DNA of 22,500 nt from Paulinella micropora (GCA_019918135.1 WBZZ01006923.1:47501-70000), one strand, 5' to 3'; shown: positions 1 to 8,786, counted from the stretch's first letter. Program-made: numbers and translations. The notes: generated by a model from the sequence alone, not told the origin.

Positions 1-122
1 GTGTTGGAACTGCCCTTGCGGGGGTGTCATTAGAGCTTATCGTCAATTCTTCGTACTCCCCTCACGGGTGAGACGATGGAGGCGCATGTGCAGAAATGCA
101 TCAGCCATTGACAGAGAAGCAC

Positions 123-180
<58 letters not shown>
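1..180 (+). mobile_element. SINE copy 0, 3' part with (ATT)n tail
   Basis: The window opens inside a copy of the SINE that recurs at 1106-2362. The body seen here runs from GTGTTGGAACTGCCC through ATGGAGGCGCATGTG to GAAGCACTATT and then a long (ATT)n tract of about 65 bases. The tRNA-like head lies outside the window. The match to the later copies is nearly base for base, so the family assignment is firm. No coding capacity. Confidence 0.85.
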
Positions 181-183
<3 letters not shown>

Positions 184-591
184 CCCAATGGCCTCAAGGC
201 GTTAAACTGTGACGCCAACTCATAACCCTTTGGTGGTAGATGCTGGGGAGGAGGGTCGTTGCGCGCGTAAAAGATCTTAAACTCCGCATATGCTGGTTGA
301 TAGCCCAGGACCCAGCAGACACCAGATTGTTATGGGTGGGGTTTCGAGGCAGCTCTAGCAACCGCGCTTGGTGTATGCACTTGCACATTCGGTGACGTCT
401 TGCAAGAGGTTGCTGGGACTGCGGAATAACCTCGGCTTAGTGCAGTCTTGCCCTCAGGAGCTCCATCGGTGGCCCCGATCATCAGGCGAGAGACTGACAC
501 GGGGGGGTGGAGGACCTCGAACAAGGGTATTGGAGGCTTATGTCCGTTGAGGATATGCCATTAGCTGCATCAGTACGCCTCAGATATAGTA
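181..591 (+). repeat. 411-bp direct repeat, unit 1
   Basis: This unit recurs at 674-1084 with a constant offset of 493 bases and only about two mismatches (for example t189 against g682). It starts directly after the (ATT)n tail of SINE copy 0. Its last 60 bases contain TGGAGGCTTATGTCCG, then AGGAT and GCCATT, which resembles the LINE 3' end near 7411. Three short open frames inside it are identical in both copies but have no recognisable domain; they are copied because the DNA is copied. It is probably the 3' part of a retroposon family; no promoter box was found. Confidence 0.85.
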
Positions 592-673
592 AATCTGCCT
601 TGGAGTGTTGACTGTGACATATTTGAGGGAAATCCCGATGAAAAAACCTAGTCACACTTGCTAAACAGAGTTC
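592..673 (+). other. 82-bp spacer between the 411-bp repeats
   Basis: Single-copy sequence within the window, lying between the two repeat units. It holds no ATT tract and no open frame of note. Its presence means the duplication unit is really 493 bases, with the second unit ending early in an (ATT)n tail, or that 82 bases were lost from the second. Confidence 0.6.
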
Positions 674-1105
674 CAGCCCAAGGGCCTCAAGGCGTTAAAC
701 TGTGACGCCAACTCATAACCCTTTGGTGGTAGATGCTGGGGAGGAGGGTCGTTGCGCGCGTAAAAGATCTTAAACTCCGCATATGCTGGTTGATAGCCCA
801 GGACCCAGCAGACACCAGATTGTTATGGGTGGGGTTTCGAGGCAGCTCTAGCAACCGCGCTTGGTGTATGCACTTGCACATTCGGTGACGTCTTGCAAGA
901 GGTTGCTGGGACTGCGGAATAACCTCGGCTTAGTGCAGTCTTGCCCTCAGGAGCTCCATCGGTGGCCCCGATCATCAGGCGAGAGACTGACACGGGGGGG
1001 TGGAGGACCTCGAACAAGGGTATTGGAGGCTTATGTCCGTTGAGGATATGCCATTAGCTGCATTAGTACGCCTCAGATATAGTATTATTATTATTATTAT
1101 TTATT
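674..1105 (+). repeat. 411-bp direct repeat, unit 2, with ATT tail
   Basis: Near-identical to 181-591 up to position 1084. Where unit 1 continues into the 82-bp spacer, this unit runs into an ATT tract (about 1084-1105). That tract then abuts the head of SINE copy 1. An element ending in ATT and sharing the TGGAGGC..ATGTCCG motif with the LINE is likely to have been copied by the same machinery; that last step is inference. Confidence 0.8.
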
Positions 1106-1113
1106 GACACCGT

Positions 1114-1197
1114 GATAGCCCAGTGGTCAAGTTCTACCATCTGGGCCCTGTCGCCGATAGCCCAGTGGTCAAGTTCTACCATCTGGGCCCTGTCGCC
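1114..1197 (+). repeat. 42-bp tandem duplication covering the SINE A box
   Basis: The block GATAGCCCAGTGG..CTGTCGCC at 1114-1155 is repeated without change at 1156-1197. The other full SINE copies have a single block. The result is two Pol III A boxes upstream of one B box, at two different distances. Confidence 0.9.
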
Positions 1198-1208
1198 AGT
1201 TCGATTCC
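1116..1208 (+). promoter_or_regulatory. Pol III internal promoter of SINE copy 1 (A box twice, B box)
   Basis: A boxes at 1116-1126 and 1158-1168 fit the tRNA A-box pattern TRGYNNARNNG. The B box AGTTCGATTCC at 1198-1208 differs from GGTTCGANTCC at the first base only. Equivalent pairs in the other copies are 1461/1501, 1767/1807 and 2067/2107. Whether any is transcribed cannot be seen from sequence. Confidence 0.7.
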
Positions 1209-1412
1209 CGTCGGTGCCACCAGTATTTTCATTGAACGTAACTATCCGTCTGGACCAGTATTTTCATTGAACATACCGGCCCGTCTGGAAGTGTTGGAAC
1301 TGCCCTTGCGGGGGTGTCATTAGAGCTTATCGTCAATTCTTCGTACTCCCCTCACGGGTGAGACGATGGAGGCGCATGTGCAGAAATGCATCAGCCATTG
1401 ACAGAGAAGCAC

Positions 1413-1449
<37 letters not shown>

Positions 1450-1716
1450 GGACACCGTGATAGCCCAGTGGTCAAGTTCTACCATCTGGGCCCTGTCGCC
1501 AGTTCGATTCCCGTCGGTGCCACCAGTATTTTCATTTGAACATACCGGTCCGTCTGGACCAGTATTTTCATTGAACATACCGGTCCGTCTGGAAGTGTTG
1601 GAACTGCCCTTGCGGGGGTGTCATTAGAGCCTATCGTCAATTCTTCGTACTCCCCTCACGGGTGAGACGATGGAGGCGCATGTGCAGAAATGCATCAGCC
1701 ATTGACAGAGAAGCAC

Positions 1717-1755
<39 letters not shown>
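1450..1755 (+). mobile_element. tRNA-derived SINE copy 2
   Basis: Full copy of about 306 bp. A box at 1461-1471, B box at 1501-1511, two ~35-bp ACCAGTATTTTCATT units, common body, and an ATT tail at about 1717-1755. The head follows the previous copy's ATT tail with no other sequence between, and no target-site duplication can be told apart from the ATT tracts themselves. Confidence 0.88.
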
Positions 1756-2017
1756 GGACACCGTGATAGCCCAGTGGTCAAGTTCTACCATCTGGGCCCT
1801 GTCGCCAGTTCGATTCCCGTCGGTGCCACCAGTATTTTCATTGAACATACCGGTCTATTTCTGGACCAGTATTTTCATTAAACATACCGGCCCGTCTGGA
1901 AGTGTTGGAACTGCCCTTGCGGGGGTGTCATTAGAGCTTATCGTCAATTCTTCGTACTCCCCGTGAGACGATGGAGGCGCATGTGCAGAAATGCATCAGC
2001 CATTGACAGAGAAGCAC

Positions 2018-2048
<31 letters not shown>

Positions 2049-2055
2049 GTTATTT
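1756..2055 (+). mobile_element. tRNA-derived SINE copy 3
   Basis: Full copy of about 300 bp with A box at 1767-1777 and B box at 1807-1817. It differs from its neighbours by point changes (a CTATTT in the first 35-bp unit) and by loss of a few bases from CCCCTCACGGGTGAGACG, leaving CCCCGTGAGACG near 1960. The tail is ATT with one GTT interruption. Confidence 0.88.
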
Positions 2056-2362
2056 GGACACCGTGATAGCCCAGTGGTCAAGTTCTGCCATCTGGGCCCT
2101 GTCGCCAGTTCGATTCCCGTCGGTGCCACCAGTATTTTCATTGAACATACCGATCCGTCTGGACCAGTGTTTTCATTGAACATACCGGTCCGTCTGGAAG
2201 TGTTGGAACTGTCCTTGCGGGGGTGTCATTAGAGCCTATCGTCAATTCTTCGTACTCCCCTCACGGGTGAGACGATGGAGGCGCATGTGCAGAAATGCAT
2301 CAGCCATTGACAGAGAAGCACTATTATTATTATTGTTATTATTATTATTATTATTATTATTT
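2056..2362 (+). mobile_element. tRNA-derived SINE copy 4
   Basis: Full copy of about 307 bp with A box at 2067-2077 and B box at 2107-2117, two 35-bp units, common body, and an (ATT)n tail with one GTT interruption ending near 2362. It is the last of the head-to-tail series; unrelated sequence follows. Confidence 0.88.
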
Positions 2363-2532
2363 AGGGAGTACATAGGCCATCGGTCCCTTTCCATGGGCTG
2401 ATTGGTATAAAGCTCCTAGAGTAATGTTCTATGCCGTCACTTCCTTTATTCCACCGATTGGTGTGGAGACTTTCCTTATGGAATGGAGGACTGGATGCAC
2501 ATAGCCTTTGGCTCAGCAATTGGCAGGAGATA

Positions 2533-2571
<39 letters not shown>
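2363..2571 (+). mobile_element. Second ATT-tailed retroposon-like unit
   Basis: About 170 bp of sequence unlike the SINE, ending in an (ATT)n tract (about 2533-2571). It begins where the tail of SINE copy 4 ends. Near its 3' end it has AATGGAGG and CAATTGGCAGGAGATA, weakly like the LINE 3' end (AATGGAGG, CAATTGACTGATAAG). No A or B box was recognised. Membership in the same retroposition system is inferred from position and tail. Confidence 0.5.
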
Positions 2572-2636
2572 TGGGGGGCACCATACATGGTTGGGTGCCA
2601 CCGCCACACGGCGGGGTCTGGGCCGTTGGCAGCTTG

Positions 2637-2837
2637 TTATGAGGGGTACATAATCAGTGCTCCACTGATTCATGAGACGGGACCTAATACTAGAAGCTCT
2701 CTCACCACGCTCACGGCTCTTGGCTCGGGGTGGCCTCTGGAATCACTCGGGGTGGGCGCGGGGGGTGGGGGTTATCTGAGGAAGGGGTTTGTGCTCAGTG
2801 GGTCACTGGACAGGTTGGTTAACTAAACTACTGTCGG
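2637..2837 (+). repeat. Diverged repeat R, copy R1
   Basis: Similar to 3764-3976. Shared blocks are ATGAGACGGGACC, GGCTCTTGGCTCGGGG, TGGCCTCTGGAATCAC, GGGGTGGG and AAACTACTGTCGG, with length differences between them. Both copies end in ACTGTCGG and then diverge completely. The reading frame through it is open in both (ALGSGWPLES is shared), but no protein family is recognised. Confidence 0.75.
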
Positions 2838-3180
2838 TATGAGTGGGTACGAAGGCGAGAGGCCCCACACATTACCACAAGCCTTGAAATAACTCAAATG
2901 CCACAGTAGCGACTGCCTGGACGCGGGGCTCCTGACTCACCCTCTCTCCCACAACCCCTCGTGCTCACTCTGCGGATGCCATGGGGATGCTCTGGCGGAG
3001 GGTCGGGACGTGGTGGGTGCATGTGCCCGGGCCTGTCACTTAGTGTTCTCGGTAGATGACTCACTTGTAGCTTCTATCGGACGCAGGGTGGCTTGCCGCG
3101 ACACCTCAATGATGCATAGTACGTCACGTCTCATGCCTGGTTACGGGGGCGGGTAACTGAGGGGGCTGGTTACGGGGACT
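2838..3180 (+). other. Unassigned stretch with a Cys-rich open frame
   Basis: GC-rich sequence with no repeat match in the window. A plus-strand frame is open from about 2893 to the TAA at 3154-3156 (87 codons) with no ATG near its start. It reads PSCSLCGCHGDALAEG and then GACARACHLV, so four cysteines lie in a zinc-finger-like spacing. With no start codon and no second copy to compare, chance or an old transposon coding remnant are equally possible. No function is assigned. Confidence 0.25.
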
Positions 3181-3243
3181 ATGTTATTGTTGTTGTTGTT
3201 ATTGTTGTTGGGTTCCTGGGGGCTATGTTGTTGTTGTTGGGTT
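3181..3243 (+). repeat. Imperfect TTG-rich tandem repeat
   Basis: Runs of TTG and TTA interrupted by two near-copies of TTGGGTTCC(T/C)GGGGGC. It is a short degenerate satellite rather than a retroposon tail. Confidence 0.7.
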
Positions 3244-3562
3244 CCCGGGGGCGTACATGTTTAGCTTTTTAAGGGTTGAGCTTTAAATAACCCCAGTCGG
3301 GTCTTCATTTATCGAGCTCGCCACTCGTTCAATGGAGGCCTGGGGTAGACTTATACGATGTTTTTGGTGATGCTAGGTTCCGTCTTCAGGGATTCGACTG
3401 GCATCGCTGCTTTGCCTCACCGCACTGCCTCACCCACACATCCACGCTGGCACACTGTTTCTCCTCTTGCTCTTGTACCTATGTCGCACACAGCTATGAG
3501 CTCACGCCGATGAGTGGTTGTGACGAGGTGCACCCAGCTGGATTGCGGGCGAGCCACGGCGG
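3244..3562 (+). other. No gene seen
   Basis: Mixed-composition sequence without a convincing open frame, splice signals or a repeat copy in the window. Confidence 0.5.
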
Positions 3563-3708
<146 letters not shown>

Positions 3709-3763
3709 TTGAAAGTTTTGCTTTGCTATGGGCGAGGCCTAGCTTTCACAGGGCGGGCTGAGC

Positions 3764-3976
3764 CTATGAGGGGCGCACGATAAGCGTTCCATTAATTTAT
3801 GAGACGGGACCCTATTACTGAGAGTAACTCATGTGAGTTGCTCATCATTCTCATGGCTCTTGGCTCGGGGTGGCCTCTGGAATCACAAGGGGTGGGCACG
3901 GGGGGTGGGAGGCACTGGGGGAGGGGGTTGTGTTCAGAGGGTTACCGCGAAGGATGGTCAACCAAACTACTGTCGG
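3764..3976 (+). repeat. Diverged repeat R, copy R2
   Basis: Partner of R1 (2637-2837), diverged by many substitutions and small indels. It stops at ACTACTGTCGG, directly before the first recognisable LINE coding sequence. Since R1 carries different sequence after the same point, R2 probably marks the pre-insertion DNA and 3976/3977 the 5' junction of the LINE. Confidence 0.7.
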
Positions 3977-4435
3977 CCCCTTTGGCGAGATAGATGAGAA
4001 GGGTAGAGGGGTTAGGAGTGAGAATGGTGAGTTGCTGGCTGCGATGCTTGTTGCCACGGGTTGCGCAATCTCAGTGGGTTTTCGCAACCACGGGGGGACA
4101 ATTATTGGTGGTCTAGGCAGGAACATGTAGGTGGACGAAGGCATCTGCTGGATTACATCTGCGTCTCTCCCGAGCTGGCGGACGAGGCGAGTTTCGGCAT
4201 CGACGAGGTAGACCTTAATACCGACCACAAAGCTGTGTGGGCGGAACTGGTTTGGGGGGAACAGCCGCCCCCCAAAAAGCAGGTAAAGAGGTACAAAGCG
4301 TTCAAGGCAGAGCGCTTGATAGGCAAGGTAGTTGAGGGTAAGGAGAGTGAGTTATCTAAGCTTAGGTTGAAGTACGACGAGACCTTTGCAGCTGGTATAT
4401 CGGGGCTGTTGCCAGATGGCCTCCCAGATCTATGA
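3977..4435 (+). pseudogene. LINE endonuclease (APE-like), C-terminal half
   Basis: APE-type LINE endonucleases nick the target DNA strand to prime reverse transcription. The fragment starts in frame 3 (GPFGEIDEKGRGVR, then SENGELLAAM, about 3977-4090). It shifts to frame 2 near 4090-4130 and continues with GRRHLLDYICVSPEL and NTDHKAVWAEL. The Asp of LLDY and the Asp-His of TDH match conserved positions at the end of the domain. A TGA at 4433-4435 interrupts it. Upstream catalytic Asn/Glu motifs are missing because the element is 5' truncated. Confidence 0.8.
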
Positions 4436-5065
4436 GCAGTGGAGGACCCGGATGAGCTTCAGCAGGAGGTAGATAGGGTCGCTAGCTTAGTGGTCCGCGC
4501 TTTCACGGGCACAGCCGCGAAGGTCTTGGGAGTTCGGGTGATTAGGCCATGGTTTACTAATGCATGGTTTGATGAGGGTCTTAGGGAAGCGATTGCGCAA
4601 CGGAGTGAGGCATACGGCCTCTGGCGAAGGAATGAGGCCAACCAAGAGGCCTGGCAAAGATATAAAGCGGCGAGGAAGGCGGTCAGAAGGTTATGCAAGG
4701 AGAAGAAGGAGCAAGCGTGGAAGCGGGTCCAGAATGAAAAGGCTGCCAACTTCAGGAGCGCTACCATGGCCACGTACTGGAAGCTGTCAAAGCGTTTGGG
4801 CGGGGTCCGGCGTTCCAAAGCTTCTGCTCCTGTTCGGAGGCCCGATGGCACTCTGGCATGCACACTCCGGGAAAAACTACAAGAACGGGAAGAATACCGT
4901 TAACGTATGGTGGTCCCCAAAGAAAACCAGTTCTTGGAGGATGCATGTGTAGAGGAAGTCGATTCCGATGAGGAAGCAGCGCGGATTGAGCCCGAGCGGA
5001 AGGCCCGCGAAACCTTCCAGTATAACGACAACCTACGCGACCAATTCGAAGCCATGGCGCACTGA
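4436..5065 (+). pseudogene. LINE ORF2 linker between endonuclease and RT
   Basis: Frame 2 continues past the TGA with EDPDELQQEVDRVASLVV, WFTNAWFDEGLREAI and a Lys/Arg-rich stretch (KAARKAVRRLCKEKKEQ). This has the helical, basic character usual between EN and RT in LINE ORF2. A TAA at 4901-4903 breaks it. The same frame then runs on from ATG 4907 (MVVPKENQFLEDACVEE, then RETFQYNDNLRDQFEAM) to a TGA at 5063-5065. That second segment is only 52 codons and is easily missed. Confidence 0.75.
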
Positions 5066-6300
5066 GACGGGCCCGCTGGACTATGATTACACCGAGGAGG
5101 AAGTGAAGCTCTGCCAGAAAAATCTCCAGAATCACAAAGCGTGCTCACCGGATAAGATCAAGAACGAGATGTTCAAGTACCGAGGCACGCGGATTGTGAG
5201 CTTTCTGGTACGCTTCTTCAACTGGTTGAAATCGTGCGAACCAGTGATTGGGCAAAGCGATTATCGTCAACATCCCAATAGGAGGCGACCCAACCGATCC
5301 GGAAAATTGGAGAGACATCGCGATCCTGAGCTGTCTGGGTAAGATGTATCTGTCTCTTATGGCGGCGAGGCTTACGGCTTTCATCGATCCGCCGGGCAGG
5401 CTGCGCCCAGAGCAGGGTGGGTTCCGGCCAAAACGTGGTACGGGGGACCAGATTTTTGTCCTTAAGGAGCGTTTGCGCCTTAGACAACAAGCTGGCCTCC
5501 ATTCTTTCGTTTTGTTCGCGGATCTGAGAAAGGCATTCCCTACGGTATGGCGGGGGCCGGATTGTTTCAGAGGCTAACCCAGATGAGGGTACAAGGCAAG
5601 TTCTATTGCATCCTGCGGCGTTTTTACCGAAGAACGTCATCGCGAGTGCTAGTCGACGGCGAACTGTGCTGGAAGAGATGGGAGTTCAGCAAGGGTCGCC
5701 GTTGTCACCGTCGCTGTTCAACGTCTTCATGGATGAGTTAACGGTCCGAATCGCGAAAGAGTTGAAGATCGAGGACCTCAACCGCATCGAAGACATACGG
5801 ACTCTGCTTTACGCCGACGACGTTGCGGTAATTGCGCATAGTGTCACGGAGCTCCAACAGATTGTAAATGTCGTGGCGACATTCGTGGAGGACTATCGGC
5901 TTGAAATCGACCTGAAACAAGGCAAGACGGAAGTCATGCCGATCTACAGGCACGCCAAGTCTAAAAAGTCTCCCCCGTGCGTGAGGTTCCGGGGCAAGGT
6001 CCTCAACGTCTCCGACCACTACAAATACCTGGGAGTTCTGCTGACGGACATCTCTCCGATAAACCGCAAGCGAAGCGGGCGGCGGAAGTCACTGTAGCGG
6101 GAACGGCTGCCTACTACCCCCTCTGGATTGCCCACGAAGTTCCAGCGCGTCTTCGGCTGATGAATTGGCAGCAAATGGTTGGCGCAAAGTTGCTTTACGC
6201 ATCGGCTTTTTGGGATCTGGCGGGCACCAACATGCTAGGTAAGCTGGAGCCCTTGCGGGTTATTTTGGGTGTTGGTGCACGCACAAGCGGGGGGTTTAGG
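5066..6300 (+). pseudogene. LINE reverse transcriptase domain, frameshifted
   Basis: RT copies the element's RNA at the nicked target. In order: YDYTEEEVKLCQKNLQNHKA (frame 3); NWRDIAILSCLGKMY and GGFRPKRGTGDQIFVLKE (frame 1); motif A LFADLRKAFPTVW with catalytic Asp at 5521-5523; GKFYCILRRFYRR and RVLVDGEL (frame 3); motif B MGVQQGSPLSPSLFNVFMDE (frame 2); and motif C LLYADDVAVIA with YADD at 5810-5821. The fold continues in frame 2 to about 6090 and in frame 1 (RLMNWQQMVGAKLLYA) to 6318. The KAFD aspartate of motif A is replaced by Pro. The chain of frameshifts makes it dead. Confidence 0.9.
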
Positions 6301-7081
6301 CCGCACGCCGAGTTTTAACATCCTTGCCAAGGCGGCCCGGCTTCGGTTCCTAGGGCGCATCGAGCTCCTGGGCAACACAGCGCTAACACGCAGGCTTTAC
6401 AACACGGGTCAGTGCAAATGGAAGGAAGATACGGAAAGTTTGATCTTAGCTGATCACAGGCTGCGGGAGGGCTTGGATGCGCTCAAGCGGGTCGTGAACG
6501 AAGATGGCACGGTAGATGAAAAGGATTGGCGAGCCGCTCTGGCGAACTGGAACGAGGTGGTAAAGCAATGGTCTGTCCGGCAGGAAGTAGCTGGCTGGAA
6601 GCGGCAGGCTAAGCCCACTGATGGGCTTAGGGTGCTGCTTAGCCAGATGTCTTCCCGCTCTGCTTTTCCACGTTGGCGGGCGCTGGAGGGGGGAGGTCAC
6701 AACCTTATCAGAAGGCGATTGTTAAGCTGCAACAATCGCCTTCGCCTCTACCGATCCAAATTTGGCTCATGCTCGCCGGATTGCTCAAGCTGTTTCGCCT
6801 TGTGTGATACTGAGGTTAACGAGTCGTTACGTCACTTCCTGCTGCATTGCCCAATGTTTGCGAGCTCTCGTAAGGCGCTGTTTCAGTTTATCGATGAGGC
6901 CCAAGCCCGGCAGCCCCTCATGCTAAATAGAGGAGGGCTCTATCAAAGGGAGCTGCGGGAGGCAGAGGACGAAATGAGGCTTTTCAAAGAGGAATGGCTG
7001 AAGGGGGAGGATGAAAAGATGGCGGCGATGCTCGGCGTTATGTTTATCCCTATATCCCAGAGGAGGTGGAGGAGGAGTTAG
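6269..7081 (+). pseudogene. LINE ORF2 C-terminal region with Cys/His cluster
   Basis: A continuous 270-codon frame (frame 2) that follows the RT after one more frameshift. It contains RLRFLGRIELLGNTAL, a long charged helical part, and near the end CSPDCSSCFALCDTE followed by ESLRHFLLHCPMF (6770-6853). This Cys/His spacing with HFLLHCP is the zinc-knuckle-like region found after RT in many LINEs. The last residues of this frame (QRRWRRS) are out of register: the better continuation is frame 1 from about 7057. No RNase H domain was recognised. Confidence 0.8.
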
Positions 7082-7200
7082 GGAGGTTTGTTGCCACGAT
7101 ATGGAAGGAGTGGTTGGAGCTGGAGGCGCAGATCACGGAGGCTGAGGGGACGGAGGAGGAGGAGGATGTGATCGACCTCACGGTCGTTCAAGGTGGGTAG
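7057..7200 (+). pseudogene. LINE ORF2 acidic C-terminus in frame 1
   Basis: Frame 1 reads PEEVEEELGRFVATIWKEW, then LELEAQITEAEG, then TEEEEDVIDLTVVQGG and TAG at 7198-7200. It is open throughout, rich in Glu like the frame-2 sequence just before it (MRLFKEEWLKGEDEK), and ends in a natural stop, so it is taken as the original end of ORF2 after a frameshift near 7050. EEEEDVIDLTVV has the form of a SUMO-interacting motif: a hydrophobic V-I-x-L core beside acidic residues. That reading is inference. Confidence 0.65.
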
Positions 7201-7471
7201 AAGGAGGAGGGGGAGGCCTAGTCAGGTAGAATGTCTGGCTAGATCTGTTGTAGGTGGAGGCCAGCGCAGCGTCGCGGACCTCTTCTCGGCAGATAACTCC
7301 TCTCACTCCATGCACCCACTTGCACATGCACAGCACGCTCACTTGCACATTGCACCGCCAGTCGAATCTTTGGAGCGGAGCCGCGTCACCGAACGGCCCC
7401 GTGATACCAATGGAGGCACATGTCCGACAGGATCAAAGGCCAATTGACTGATAAGTCTATTATTATTATTA
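7201..7471 (+). other. LINE 3' UTR and ATT tail
   Basis: Non-coding. The last 60 bases read AATGGAGGCACATGTCCG, then GATCAAAGGCCAATTG, then ACTGATAAGTCT and (ATT)4. The SINE copies end in TGGAGGCGCATGTGC..GCCATTGACAGAGAAGCACT and (ATT)n, and align with it at roughly 70% by eye. In SINE/LINE pairs, such a shared 3' end is the recognition site for the LINE's reverse transcriptase. Confidence 0.7.
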
Positions 7472-8786
7472 GTACTATTGCTATGTTGCTTGCAAACATG
7501 ATCACATTGATGTTGCACTTCTACTGCGTTTGTATTTTTCAACCAAAACGAATAGCTACGATTGTGTGTCCAATGTGTGCAATCGTCAAGTGGAAGTTGC
7601 TCAGGTTGCCATTGTCGTCAGTCAAATGCTTTTCTGTTCAGGGGATGGGTGCTAGATTGTCCATCCTGCAAACGGACGCGCCTCCAAGTCAGGCCATAAG
7701 GCGAGCAATTCTTCCTGTTCGTCTTGGAAAAGTATGACGAGCAAGCGTTTCTTGACAACAAAAAGCTCTGGCTCCTCTCAAATAATCAGTTTTGTATCGC
7801 TGGCGGGCAGACTTTTCTCCTTTCATGAGCCGTTCTATCTTCCTCATTTCCCTTTTTTAAGGACGCTTTCTGTCTTATCATCATGTTTCATATATACTTT
7901 CCCAAATTTCTTTGTCGACGCTGTCCCTGTTTTTTTCTCTTTGTTCTTTTTCTTTGATCGAGTACTGCAGGGGCAAGTAAACATATAAAGTCGCTATCAA
8001 ATAGGCTTCCTTAGCGCACGATTAAAATTTCTTTAAATTATTTCGACGGTTTCCATATCGTTCAGAACTAGGGAATTTCAACCGAACGAGCTTTTCAAAG
8101 TTCTAGAACTGCTAAGGTTACTTCAGAACTCTTTTCAAATGAACTTTTCAATTCTCAACTGAGCTAACCTTCGGACAAGAAACTTGCTTCCGAGCAGTTG
8201 TCTTTCTTCAAGTGAGAGTCTCTTTCCCTCATATTCTGAGAATTGTTGTCCTTCCCCGGCTTGCCAGCCTGGTCTTCCTTTTCTTTGCCTCCCTTTACCC
8301 TCTCCTCTTCATTTTCAAGTTTTCTGCCTCCCTTTACCCTCTCCTCTTAACTTTCAAGTTTCCTTGACCAATAATCCATTCAACTTCTCTTTTTTCATCT
8401 CTTTGAGACCACTTGCTCAGTTCCCTTTTCCTCAAGGGGCCGCCATGGACTGACATTCAAATTAAATGATTATTTTAAATTTTGCAGGTTTCAACTTGGA
8501 ATTTGCGCACATATGTAGACTCATGATGAACTTGACCCCCCCAAACTTTGAAATGTGTTGCTGTTTCAGCCATTGAATATTACATCATGAACAGGTAAAT
8601 ATTAGCCTAAGTTCAAGTTTATCATTATTAATGAATCCGGCATCAATCTGCTGAAATCCTTGCCACCGTTCACCGTGACTGTATAATTCGAGTGAAATCC
8701 TAGGCAAAACAAAGAAGTCCGAGAGATGTTGAGTTGTGTTGAGATGTCGATTTCGTCCGCTCTCGCCGGCCGACCCGTTCCGGATC

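Larger units (their letters stand above)
1106..1449 (+). mobile_element. tRNA-derived SINE copy 1 (duplicated A box)
   Basis: Head: GACACCG, then A box TAGCCCAGTGG at 1116 and again at 1158, then B box AGTTCGATTCC at 1198-1208, then CGGTGCC, which pairs with the 5' GACACCG apart from one base. This is a degenerate tRNA layout of the kind that drives Pol III transcription. Body: two diverged copies of a ~35-bp ACCAGTATTTTCATTGAAC unit, then the common body ending ATGGAGGCGCATGTG..GAAGCACT and an (ATT)n tail. It has no coding capacity and would need a LINE's enzymes to move. Confidence 0.85.
3977..7471 (+). mobile_element. 5'-truncated, decayed APE-type LINE with ATT tail
   Basis: A non-LTR retrotransposon on the plus strand. 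In order it holds the C-terminal half of an APE-like endonuclease, a linker, the reverse transcriptase fingers/palm, a C-terminal region with a Cys/His cluster, an acidic tail, a 3' UTR and a short (ATT)n tail at 7458-7470. ORF1 and the N-terminal half of the endonuclease are absent. The frame changes at least six times and there are two in-frame stops, so it cannot make a working protein. The ATT tail recalls LINEs with short tandem-repeat tails such as the I group, but the clade cannot be fixed by eye. Confidence 0.9.

Noticed and set aside
1106..2120. tRNA-like segments with good A and B boxes
   Set aside because: The ends pair (GACACCG with CGGTGCC), but no proper anticodon arm or T stem forms and each is joined to the same repetitive body with an ATT tail. 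They are SINE heads, not tRNA genes.
1333..2232. Open frames of 60-90 codons rich in Asn, Leu or Tyr runs
   Set aside because: They are readings of the (ATT)n tracts plus SINE sequence, repeated with each copy.
1..2362. CRISPR-like array of direct repeats
   Set aside because: Repeat units are about 300 bp, have Pol III boxes and ATT tails, and there are no unique spacers.
8099..8110. 12-base palindrome AGTTCTAGAACT, resembling a heat-shock element core (TTCNNGAA)
   Set aside because: One short palindrome with no gene placed downstream; chance is a sufficient explanation.
8440..8453. Strong Kozak-like start GCCGCCATGG
   Set aside because: The frame is ATG GAC TGA, with no support for a spliced continuation.
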